Assembly: GCA_016719395.1 (NCBI GenBank)
Contig: JADJZF010000015.1
Coordinates: forward strand, 62,001-126,000
From: Candidatus Amarobacter glycogenicus
GTDB taxonomy: Bacteria; Chloroflexota; Dehalococcoidia; Tepidiformales; Tepidiformaceae
DNA length: 64,000 nt
Reading direction: 5' to 3'
The position numbers and the translations under genes were made by a program. Below are positions 42,581 to 50,039 of this stretch, in pieces; positions within the stretch are counted from its first letter, which is position 1, and the number at the start of each line of letters is the position of its first letter. Under the pieces are notes generated by a model. It had not been told where the DNA came from, did no database searches, and saw only the letters and a list, made by a program, of their open reading frames with translations.

Positions 42581-43532
42581 GCTTCGTCTCCTTCTGTCCG
42601 AAGATGCCGTTCGGCCGGAAGATGAGGACAAGGACGAGGAGGCTAAACGCGACGACGTCTTTCCACTGGTTCGGGAGACTAACCCCGGGGATCTCGTTCA
42701 GAAGCTCCCGGCCGACGGTCTCGGTTAGCCCGAGGAAGTACCCGCCGATGACGGCGCCCTGGACGCTCCCAATCCCGCCGAGGACCGCGGCCGTAAATGC
42801 CTTTACGCCGGGAATGAACCCCATGCTTCCGCGGATGGCACTGTAAAAGAGCCCGTAAAGCACACCCGCAACGCCAGCCATGATCGCGCCCAGCGCGAAC
42901 GTGACCACAATCGCCCGGTTCACGTCGATCCCCATGAGCGAAGCGTTGTCGCGGCTCTCTGCCACGGCGCGGATCCCACGGCCGAGCTTCGTCCGTTGGA
43001 TGACCCACCAGAGTCCGCCCATCATCGCCAGGGAGGAACCCATCAGGAAGATTTGCAGGGCCGAAATCGTCAACGGCCCCAGTTCCAGGGCGCCATCCGG
43101 GAAGATGCTCGGGTAGTACTTCGATCGCCCCGTCAGGAAACCGTCATCGACAAGGTGGCTCAGGAACACGCTCACGCCGATTGCGCTGATCAGCGGCGCC
43201 AGGCGGGGCGCGTTGCGCAGTGGCCGATACGCGATGCGCTCGATGGCCAACGCCGTCCCCATCGAGGCGGCACTCGCCGCGATCATGGCCAGTACCAGGG
43301 CCAGCGCGATCATCGCGCCGGACGTGTCATCTCCGCCCATCGCGACGAGGACGCCGTAACCGGCGAACGATCCGATCATGAAGACCTCGCCGTGGGCGAA
43401 GTTAATCAGTTGAAGCACGCCGTAGACCATCGTGTAGCCGAGCGCGATCAGCGCGTAAATACTGCCTGTCGTCAGCCCGTTGACCAGCTGGTCGGCCCAG
43501 AATTCGGCCGAGGTCAAGAAGATGACCGTCAT
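42573..43532 (-). CDS. livH: Branched-chain amino acid ABC transporter permease, LivH type
   Basis: 319 residues, about eight helices. Landmarks: QLVNGLTTGSIYALIALGYTMVYGVLQLINFAHGE (the LivH N-terminus), AIERIAYRPLRNAPRLAPLISAIGVS, RAVAESRDNASLMGIDVNR (cytoplasmic EAA loop) and KAFTAAVLGGIGSVQGAVIGG. Pairs with LivM. 92 bases after livJ, with a hairpin in the gap. Confidence 0.95.
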   Translation of the reverse strand: MTVIFLTSAEFWADQLVNGLTTGSIYALIALGYTMVYGVLQLINFAHGEVFMIGSFAGYGVLVAMGGDDTSGAMIALALVLAMIAASAASMGTALAIERIAYRPLRNAPRLAPLISAIGVSVFLSHLVDDGFLTGRSKYYPSIFPDGALELGPLTISALQIFLMGSSLAMMGGLWWVIQRTKLGRGIRAVAESRDNASLMGIDVNRAIVVTFALGAIMAGVAGVLYGLFYSAIRGSMGFIPGVKAFTAAVLGGIGSVQGAVIGGYFLGLTETVGRELLNEIPGVSLPNQWKDVVAFSLLVLVLIFRPNGIFGQKETKRA

Positions 43533-43560
43533 CTCCGGTCTCCGTGGTCCTTATATGGAA

Positions 43561-43595
43561 ACGGGAGAGGTGGCTCAAAGTGCCGCCTCTCCCGT
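43561..43595 (-). terminator. Hairpin between livJ and livH (attenuator or processing site)
   Basis: 13-bp stem with one mismatch (CGGGAGAGGTGGC / GCCGCCTCTCCCG) and a 7-nt loop. Placed directly after the binding-protein gene, it is the usual device for making more binding protein than permease. Confidence 0.7.
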
Positions 43596-43623
43596 CTATT
43601 AGCGATTCAGCGCAGCAGGAAGC

Positions 43624-44883
43624 TTACTTCTTGCCCGCTTCGAGTTGCACGTACTTGCCGCCCACGACTTTGAACAATCGGACCACGGCGCCCGCGCGGT
43701 TGCCGTTGTCCTGGAACTCGACCTTCCCGGAAGCGCCCTCGAAGCTGCTCTTCTTGATTTCTTCGTTGAGCTTCTTCAGGTCGATTTCGAGCTTGCCACC
43801 TTTTTCGACGGCGACCTTGTCGAGAGCCTTGAGGATCGCGGTGGCCGCGTCGTAGGCCTCGGCGCCGAAGGTTGCGCTGTCTGCGTTGCCCTTGAACTTC
43901 GCCGCGTACTTCTGCTTGTAGGTGTCGAACTGCGAACCCGTCGTGCCCGGAAGCGCGAGGTAGGCGCCTTCGGCGGCGTCTTTGGCGCCGCTCAGCAGTT
44001 CGTCGTTCTTGATGCCGTCGCCGCCGATGTATGGGATCGACTTGAGGTCGGCGTCCGCCCGGAGCTGCTGCAGGAACGGAGTCGCTTCCGCGTAGAAGCC
44101 GGCCTGGTAGATGACGTCCGGCTTCGCGGCCTTGATGTTGGCGATGATCGACTTGAAGTCGGTCGTCTTCTTCTCGTATCCGGCCGGCGTGCCGACGATC
44201 TCGCCGCCTTCGGCCTTGAACGACTTCTGGAACTCGGCTGCGAGGTCCTTGCCATAGTCATCGGTATCGAACACGACGAAGGCTTTCTTCGCCTTCAGTG
44301 TGTCGTACGCGAACTGCGCCTGCGCCTTCGCCTCGTCGGCGTTCAGGACCGGCACGCGGAAGAAGGTGACGTATGGGCCTTCCGGCCGAGTCGGTGTGGT
44401 CAGGTCGCCTGCCGTCGCCGAGGGAGAGATATGCGTGATGCCTGCGTCATCGAAGATTTTGAGGCTCGCGCGTGTTCCGCCGGAGCAGATCGGGCCAATT
44501 GCCGCAACGACGTTCGCCTTCACCAGGCGGTCGGCAGCCGCCGGGCCACCCTCGGGGCTGCAAAGGTCATCCTCGCGGACCCACTTGATTTTCTTCCCCT
44601 TGATCGTGATGCCTTCGCCGCCGACCTCCGCTGAGTCGGCGATCGGGATACCCAGGCCGGCAACTTCACCGGTGAGGGCGCTGGAAATGCCGATAGGGAT
44701 GTCGCCATCGATAGTCACGACCCGGGCTTTATCCAGGCCAGCTGTCTTGTAGCCCGCGTCCGTAAACCCGGCGGAGCTGCTGTCGTCGTCATCGTCGCCG
44801 CTGCAGGCCACTGCGAAGATCGCCAGAAGGGCAACCATCGCCATCAGCCAGGTCCAGCGGGACATCTTTCCACTGTGGGTCAT
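43624..44883 (-). CDS. livJ: Branched-chain amino acid ABC transporter substrate-binding lipoprotein, LivJ type
   Basis: 419 residues, ATG after GGAGGA. Signal peptide with lipobox LLAIFAVACSG, cysteine followed by an Asp run (GDDDDD). The type I periplasmic binding fold shows IGISSALTGEVAGLG, VAAIGPICSGGTRASLKIFDDAGI, ISPSATAGDL, FVVFDTDDYGKDLAAEFQKSF and YQAGFYAEATPFLQQLR. It captures the ligand for LivHMGF. First gene of the operon; a TetR-like palindrome is in its promoter. The ligand may be a branched-chain amino acid, amide or other compound. Confidence 0.94.
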   Translation of the reverse strand: MTHSGKMSRWTWLMAMVALLAIFAVACSGDDDDDSSSAGFTDAGYKTAGLDKARVVTIDGDIPIGISSALTGEVAGLGIPIADSAEVGGEGITIKGKKIKWVREDDLCSPEGGPAAADRLVKANVVAAIGPICSGGTRASLKIFDDAGITHISPSATAGDLTTPTRPEGPYVTFFRVPVLNADEAKAQAQFAYDTLKAKKAFVVFDTDDYGKDLAAEFQKSFKAEGGEIVGTPAGYEKKTTDFKSIIANIKAAKPDVIYQAGFYAEATPFLQQLRADADLKSIPYIGGDGIKNDELLSGAKDAAEGAYLALPGTTGSQFDTYKQKYAAKFKGNADSATFGAEAYDAATAILKALDKVAVEKGGKLEIDLKKLNEEIKKSSFEGASGKVEFQDNGNRAGAVVRLFKVVGGKYVQLEAGKK

Positions 44884-44903
44884 TTCCTGAGTCCTCCTCC
44901 ATG

Positions 44904-44919
44904 CTTACCGGTCGGTAAG
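44904..44919. promoter_or_regulatory. TetR-type operator candidate upstream of livJ
   Basis: CTTACCG-GT-CGGTAAG is a palindrome with 7-bp arms and a 2-bp spacer, about 20 bases before the livJ ATG and just upstream of its SD. The ACCGGTCGGT core is like operators of TetR-family acyl-CoA or fatty-acid repressors. No TetR gene is in the window. Confidence 0.55.
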
Positions 44920-45003
44920 TCCCTTACACCGGTACGCAGTCGGCGGGATACTAGGATTCACAGCGTTCTGAGTCAAGGAATCCGGGAAGGCGGTTCCCGC
45001 TGG

Positions 45004-45354
45004 TTAATCGCCGGTCGGGTAACCGGCGGCCACCCATGCCTGTGTGCCGCCCTCCACGTTGGAGAGCGGGAGCTCGTCCACTCCGGCGGCAATCGCGAAC
45101 TCGGCGGCGAGCGCGCTTCGCGCTCCCGACTTGCAGATGAAGAGGACTTCTTTTCCCCCGGCGAAATCGCGGATCTGCTTCGCCTCGCCGATGACGCTGT
45201 TCACCGGTATGAGCCGGACGCCTGTGGCGTGTACTTCGACGTATTCGTTGGGCTCGCGAACGTCGACCATGACCGCTTCGCCTTTGTCCAGCTTCTCCTT
45301 GGCCTCGGCCACGGTAATCCTGGTAAATGGTTCTCGCGGATCTTTGGTTGCCAT
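45004..45354 (-). CDS. Single-domain rhodanese-like protein
   Basis: 116 residues from ATG 45354; the longer open frame upstream is an antisense shadow of the methyltransferase. Conserved parts: ITVAEAKEKLDKGEAVMVDVREPNEYVE, GVRLIPVNSVIG and the active-site loop FICKSGARSALAAEFA with catalytic Cys, ending NVEGGTQAWVAAGYP. It would carry sulfane sulfur as a persulfide; partner unknown. Cytoplasmic. Divergent from the methyltransferase at 45448. Confidence 0.92.
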   Translation of the reverse strand: MATKDPREPFTRITVAEAKEKLDKGEAVMVDVREPNEYVEVHATGVRLIPVNSVIGEAKQIRDFAGGKEVLFICKSGARSALAAEFAIAAGVDELPLSNVEGGTQAWVAAGYPTGD

Positions 45355-45447
45355 TCCTGCCCTCCGATTGTTGACTAACTGGGTCGACAATATCGTACCA
45401 AGCGTCTGCCCTTGCTGCCACTGCAGCCACCGATGCAGACTCCTTGC

Positions 45448-46280
45448 ATGACTGGACCCCTTGGTATCGAACCTGCAGCACTCCTCGCCGAGTGGACGCG
45501 ACGCGTCCGCGCGAACAACGAACAGGCGGAGCGCGTCCGCGAACGCCCCGAACGGCCCGACTTCTACGCTCCCGTCGCGGGTAGCTTCAAAGTCGACCCA
45601 CGGCGCACCAACGAACCCGCCCTGGATGTCCTCCGCGTGATGGTCCAGCCGGGCGAGACGTGGCTGGATATTGGCGCTGGCGCCGGGCGGTATGCCCTCC
45701 CGCTGGCGCTCGCCGGCGCCAGCGTTGTCGCGCTCGACCCGTCGAAGGCGATGCTCGCCGGCCTCCGCGAAGCGATGACCGAGTTCGAGGTCGGCGGCAT
45801 CACGGCTATCGAGGCACGCTGGCCAACCGAAGATCCACCGGTCGCCGACGTCGCCTTCATCGCTCACGTTAGCTACGACATTGCCGAAATCGGACCCTTC
45901 CTTGATGCCATGGAGGCTTCCGCCCGCCGCATGTGCGTCGCCGTCCTCCTCTCGGAGGCGCCCGCCACGGCGGCCGCCGGACTCTGGCCCGCCGTCCACG
46001 GCGAGCCCCGCGATTTGCTGCCTGCCCTTCCGGAGTTCCTGGCTCTCTGCTCGCGCGCGGAAAGCTCTTCAACGTCTGGCTCGGCGAACGCGGCGCGATG
46101 GGCTACCCCTCGCTCGAGGCGATGGAAGGCTTCTCCCGGCAGCAGCTTTTCATCGAACCCGATGGCCCGGGCGCCCGGCGCCTGCACGAAGTCCTGCCCG
46201 CCCTCGCCTACGAACGCGACGGCCGCTACTACCTTTCCGATCGCCCGACGCCACTCGGCATCGTCAGCTGGAAGCCATAA
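45448..46280 (+). CDS. Class I SAM-dependent methyltransferase (one frame break)
   Basis: Starts MTGPLGIEPAALLAEWTRRV. Motif I is LDIGAGAGRYALPLALAGA with the acidic VVALDPSKAMLAGLREAM; PVADVAFIAHVSYDIAEIGPFL follows. Near 46047 (CTCTCT region) the frame is lost; a one-base gain or two-base loss continues into LLARGKLFNVWLGERGAMGYPSLEAMEGFSRQQLF and ends IVSWKP at 46280. The C-terminal half resembles methyltransferases with the LYxxLxxxG(V/M)xPD-type arm, but I cannot name the substrate. Confidence 0.8.
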
Positions 46281-46407
46281 AGATCTGGGACACGCCGACC
46301 CTGGAGTGGCCCAAGGCCATTGTCTCGCACCGCTCCGCGGGATTCCCCAATCCCTCACGTGCGCGTAAGATTCGCCGTTATCACACATCCAGGCAGGTAG
46401 CGATCCT

Positions 46408-47310
46408 ATGGCGGGAAAACTCGAAGGTAAGACCGCGATCATCACCGGCGCCGGCCGCGGCATCGGCCGCGAAGTCGCGCTCCTCTACGCCCGCGAAGGC
46501 GCCCAGGTCGTCGTCAACGACCTCGGCGTGTCCGTCTCCGGTGAAGGCGCCGATAACTCTCCCGCCGCCCAGACGGTCGCGGAAATCAAGGCGGCCGGCG
46601 GCCAGGCCATCGCGAACTACGGCGATGTCTCCGATATGGACCAGGCCGAGGATCTCGTCCGGACGGCCCTCAACGAGTTCGGCAAGCTCGACATCCTCGT
46701 AAACGTGGCCGGTATCCTCCGCGACCGCATGATCTTCAACATGACCGAAGAGGAGTGGGATGCGGTGGTTCGCGTCCATCTGAAGGGCACCTTCGCCACC
46801 AGCCGCTTCGCTTCGATTCACTGGCGCCAGGCTCGCAACGGTGGACGCATCATCAATTTCACCTCGGGATCAGGCCTCTTCGGCGCACCCGGCCAGCCTA
46901 ACTACGCCGCGGCCAAGATGGGCATCTGGGGCCTCACCCTCAGCTGCGCGCGTGCCCTCGGCCGTTACGGCGTCACGGCGAACTCCATCGGGCCCGGTGC
47001 GGCCACCCGTATGACCGACACCGTGCCCACCGAACGCGCCCAGGGTGGTGCGACGCGCGTCGTCGCTGACGAGGCCAAGGGCACCGAACGGGACCCGGCA
47101 AATATCGCCCCGCCGCTCGTCTACCTGGCCAGCGATGAGGGGAACTGGATCAGCGGCCGCTGCTTCGGCATCCGCGGCTACAACATCACCCTCTATAGCA
47201 ACATCGCGCCCCAGGTGGTGCTCCAGGGCAACAAGATGTGGACCACGGACGAACTCTCGAAGATGATGCCGTCCACTTTCAAACAGTTCATTCCGGCAGT
47301 TCAGGGCTAA
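46408..47310 (+). CDS. SDR family oxidoreductase, hydroxyacyl-CoA dehydrogenase-like
   Basis: 300 residues. NAD(P) motif AIITGAGRGIGREVALLYAREG, VVVNDLGVSVSGEG (longer loop with a VNDLG start, as in the dehydrogenase part of MFE-2-type beta-oxidation enzymes), NVAGILRD, catalytic NFTSGSGLFGAPGQPNYAAAKMG (Ser and Y-x3-K). The C-terminus (VYLASDEGNWISGRCFGI, then IAPQVVLQGNKMWTTDELSKMMP) is longer than a plain FabG. Likely acts on a hydroxyacyl-CoA, in line with the acyl-CoA dehydrogenase encoded opposite. Has a terminator behind it. Confidence 0.9.
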   Translation: MAGKLEGKTAIITGAGRGIGREVALLYAREGAQVVVNDLGVSVSGEGADNSPAAQTVAEIKAAGGQAIANYGDVSDMDQAEDLVRTALNEFGKLDILVNVAGILRDRMIFNMTEEEWDAVVRVHLKGTFATSRFASIHWRQARNGGRIINFTSGSGLFGAPGQPNYAAAKMGIWGLTLSCARALGRYGVTANSIGPGAATRMTDTVPTERAQGGATRVVADEAKGTERDPANIAPPLVYLASDEGNWISGRCFGIRGYNITLYSNIAPQVVLQGNKMWTTDELSKMMPSTFKQFIPAVQG

Positions 47311-47387
47311 CGCCGACACACCGCCAGACGAAAAGGCTCGCAGTAATGCGGGCCTTCTTCGCGTTGGTGCTGGTCTCCAGGAGACAG

Positions 47388-47417
47388 ACAGGCCCGGCGT
47401 AATCGCGCCGGGCCTGT
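47388..47417. terminator. Terminator between SDR and acyl-CoA dehydrogenase genes
   Basis: Perfect 12-bp stem ACAGGCCCGGCG / CGCCGGGCCTGT with a 6-nt loop, between two convergent genes. Confidence 0.82.
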
Positions 47418-47445
47418 GCTGAGAGAAACGAGATGACTGCGCGGT

Positions 47446-48618
47446 TCAGGCCCGCGGCAGACCAAGCCCGCGCGTCGCGACGATGTTGCGCTGAACTTCG
47501 CTCGTTCCGCCGGCGATCGTGCTCGAGAGAGTCTGCATGTAGCTCTGCGGCGCCCGACCTCGCATCGGGGCCTTGCCTCCGAGCAGCAGGCCGTTCGTCC
47601 CGGTCATTTTCATCGCCGTCCGGGCGATGCGCTGGCTCAATTCCGTGTTGAACAGCTTGGCGATGGACGCTTCATGGTTCGGCACGCGCCCGTTGCTCTG
47701 GATGGTGATGACGACGTAGCTGAGCATTTTCGCCACCGCGGCCTCGATCCAGCGGTCGGCGAACTCATCCTTGGCCTTCGTGCTGGCGCTGCCGGTGGCG
47801 GCCGTGCCCTGGTTTTCCTTCCAGAACTTCATGTAGTACTCGAGGGTCTGGCGCTGGCCCACCGCGTTGCCGATGGAGGAGCGTTCGAAGTCGAGCGTCG
47901 TGGTTCCGATGTACCAGCCCCGGTTGATTTCGCCGAGGACGTTGCGCGCGGGCACACGCACGTCTTCGAAGAACACTTCGTTAAACATGTGTCCGCCGGC
48001 CAGGTTGATGAGCGGTCGCACCGTGACGCCCGGGCTCTTCATGTCCATCAGGAAGTAGGTGATGCCGCGGTGCTTCGGCGCATCGGGGTCCGTGCGGGCG
48101 AGCATGAACATCCAGTCGGCGTTGTGCGCGCCGGAGGTCCAGATCTTCTGGCCGTTGATGACGAAATCGTCGCCGTCACGGACCGCACGGGTCTGGAGCG
48201 AGGCGAGGTCCGAACCGGAGCCAGGCTCGCTGTAGCCCTGGCACCACTGCACTTCGCCTCGAAGGATCGCGCCGAGGTGCTCCTGCTTCTGTTCGTCGTT
48301 CCCGTGAATGATGATCGTGGGGCCGATCATCGAGGTGCCCATCCCGCCGACGTTCATGGCGCGGGCTTCGGCGAACTCCTCGTTCATGATGAACTGCTCC
48401 ATCACGCCGAGGCCGGCTCCGCCGTATTCCTTCGGCCAGGCGGGGGCTACCCAGCCCTTGGCCGAAAGCTTCCCTCGCCATTCCTTCATCATCGACCGGC
48501 CCCGCTCCATCATTTCCTGGGGGGTCGCATCGGGGTCGGATTTCGGCTTCTCTGCCGCGAGGAATGTCGCGACTTCCTTGCGCCATTCGGCTTGTGAGGC
48601 GTTGTCGTTGAAGTCCAA
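47446..48618 (-). CDS. Acyl-CoA dehydrogenase
   Basis: 390 residues from a TTG with GGGAGA upstream. Signatures: WPKEYGGAGLGVMEQFIMNEEF, GYSEPGSGSDLASLQTRAV, FVINGQKIWTSGAHNADWMF, RTDPDAPKHRGITYFLMDM, NEVFFEDVRVPARNVLGEINRGW, and the ending GGTSEVQRNIVATRGLGLPRA. This is the subfamily with WxVPxxPxEYGG N-termini often found in steroid or branched-chain acyl-CoA degradation. FAD-dependent, electrons to ETF. It is intact and served as the guide for repairing the gene at 6193. A TACA-GTCG-TGTA palindrome at 48637-48648 lies upstream. Confidence 0.95.
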   Translation of the reverse strand: MDFNDNASQAEWRKEVATFLAAEKPKSDPDATPQEMMERGRSMMKEWRGKLSAKGWVAPAWPKEYGGAGLGVMEQFIMNEEFAEARAMNVGGMGTSMIGPTIIIHGNDEQKQEHLGAILRGEVQWCQGYSEPGSGSDLASLQTRAVRDGDDFVINGQKIWTSGAHNADWMFMLARTDPDAPKHRGITYFLMDMKSPGVTVRPLINLAGGHMFNEVFFEDVRVPARNVLGEINRGWYIGTTTLDFERSSIGNAVGQRQTLEYYMKFWKENQGTAATGSASTKAKDEFADRWIEAAVAKMLSYVVITIQSNGRVPNHEASIAKLFNTELSQRIARTAMKMTGTNGLLLGGKAPMRGRAPQSYMQTLSSTIAGGTSEVQRNIVATRGLGLPRA

Positions 48619-48833
48619 GTGGGTTCTCCCGTTTTATACAGTCGTGTAGCGGAACAGTACCAATCCGGAACCCTGACGTAAAGGGAAAGGTGGGGTGTAC
48701 GTTGCGGCAGCAGGTGCTCCCTGCTCCCCGGCGGCTTTCCAGTTCCGGCGCGGTGCAAAGGTCGTGTGCCATCTGTAGACTCGGCCACGCAGAACAACCC
48801 GCCTTGCCCCCACGCACGGCCCAGGAGGAACTT

Positions 48834-49904
48834 ATGAAGGTTGGATCAGGATTCGGCGGCGGATGGCTCGCCGGTGTCCCCGAACAGGCCCGCCGCGCCG
48901 AGGAACTCGGTTACGACTTCGCCTCGACGCCCGAAACTTCCCACGACTCGATGCTCGCCGCGGCCCTCGCTGCGGAGAACACCCAGAAGCTCGAGATCCA
49001 GACAAGCGTCACCATCGCCTTCCCGCGCAGCCCAACCGTCCTCGCGATGGAGGCCTGGGACATCCAGCACATGAGCAAGGGCCGCTTCACCCTCGGCCTC
49101 GGTTCGCAGGTGAAGGGCCACAACCAGAACCGCTTCTCCGTCGACTGGCCGGGCGCCCCGGCCACGCGCATGAAGGAGTACATCCAGATGCTCCACGCCG
49201 TCTGGAACTCGTTCCGGACCGGCGAAAAGCCCGACTACGTCGGTAAGTTCTATCACTTCACCCTCATGACGCCGAACTTCAACCCCGGCCCGATCGACTA
49301 CCCGGACCCGAAGGTCGGCCTCGCCCTCGTTGGCGATGCAATGGCCCGTGTCGCCGGCGAAGTTGCCGATGTCGTCATGCCCCACGGTTTCATGACCGAC
49401 AAGTACATGCGCGAAGTCGTGCTCCCGAACGTTGCCATCGGCCTGAAGCGCGGCGGGCGCACCTGGGCTGATGTCGAGATCACGGGTGGCGGTTTCACCG
49501 TCTTCGGTGAGACCGAGTCCGAGATCGAACAGGGCCTCGACCGGTTGCGCCAGCCGATTTCGTTCTACGGCTCGACGCGGAGCTACCACGAAGTCTTCGA
49601 AGTCCACGAGCTCAAGTCGCTCGGCATGCAACTCCACGAGATGTCGCTGCAGGGCAAGTGGGCCGAGATGCAGAAGGTGATCCCGGAATCCGTCTTCCGG
49701 ACCTTCGCCCAGACATCGACGTATGACAAGCTGCCGGAATTCGTGGCGAACAAGCGGGAGTATGCCGCCAAGTTGGGCCTCGCCCTCCCGTCCGGCACGC
49801 CCGAACAGCGCGAACGCGCCCAGCACGTCATCAAGGAAGTCCAGAAGATCCAGGTATCTCGCGTCCCGCGCGGGCTGGAGGACCTCTCGAAGGTCAAAGC
49901 CTGA
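48834..49904 (+). CDS. LLM-class (luciferase-like) F420-dependent oxidoreductase
   Basis: 356 residues, ATG with CCAGGAGGA. TIM-barrel luciferase-like fold: QARRAEELGYDFASTPETSHDSML, LEIQTSVTIAFPRSPTVLAMEAWDIQHMSKGRFTLGLGSQVKGHN in two adjoining strands, then AVWNSFRTGEKPDY. The SKGRFTLGLGSQV segment is typical of actinobacterial/Chloroflexota F420 enzymes of the TIGR03617 type. Divergent from the acyl-CoA dehydrogenase. Substrate unknown; cofactor F420 rather than FMN is inferred from family. Confidence 0.9.
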   Translation: MKVGSGFGGGWLAGVPEQARRAEELGYDFASTPETSHDSMLAAALAAENTQKLEIQTSVTIAFPRSPTVLAMEAWDIQHMSKGRFTLGLGSQVKGHNQNRFSVDWPGAPATRMKEYIQMLHAVWNSFRTGEKPDYVGKFYHFTLMTPNFNPGPIDYPDPKVGLALVGDAMARVAGEVADVVMPHGFMTDKYMREVVLPNVAIGLKRGGRTWADVEITGGGFTVFGETESEIEQGLDRLRQPISFYGSTRSYHEVFEVHELKSLGMQLHEMSLQGKWAEMQKVIPESVFRTFAQTSTYDKLPEFVANKREYAAKLGLALPSGTPEQRERAQHVIKEVQKIQVSRVPRGLEDLSKVKA

Positions 49905-50025
49905 GCTTCTGCCGTGCCTTTCTCGCGGCCGCGCTGGGATACCCGGCGCGGCCGCTTGGCCTTCTTGGCCCACCCGTCCACGCTCCTTCGCCCATCCGGC
50001 CAACGAAGTGCCGGGGTGACGGGTG

Positions 50026-50031
50026 TAGAGT
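50026..50031 (+). promoter_or_regulatory. -10 box (TAGAGT) 8 nt before an SD-less ATG
   Basis: TAGAGT followed by TCGCCCGG and then ATG 50040. No SD lies in this gap, so a leaderless message is likely. Confidence 0.4.
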
Positions 50032-50039
50032 TCGCCCGG

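Noticed and set aside
45004..45999. 331-codon version of the rhodanese protein
   Set aside because: The first 215 codons are antisense of the methyltransferase; the family start and a purine-rich SD are at 45354.
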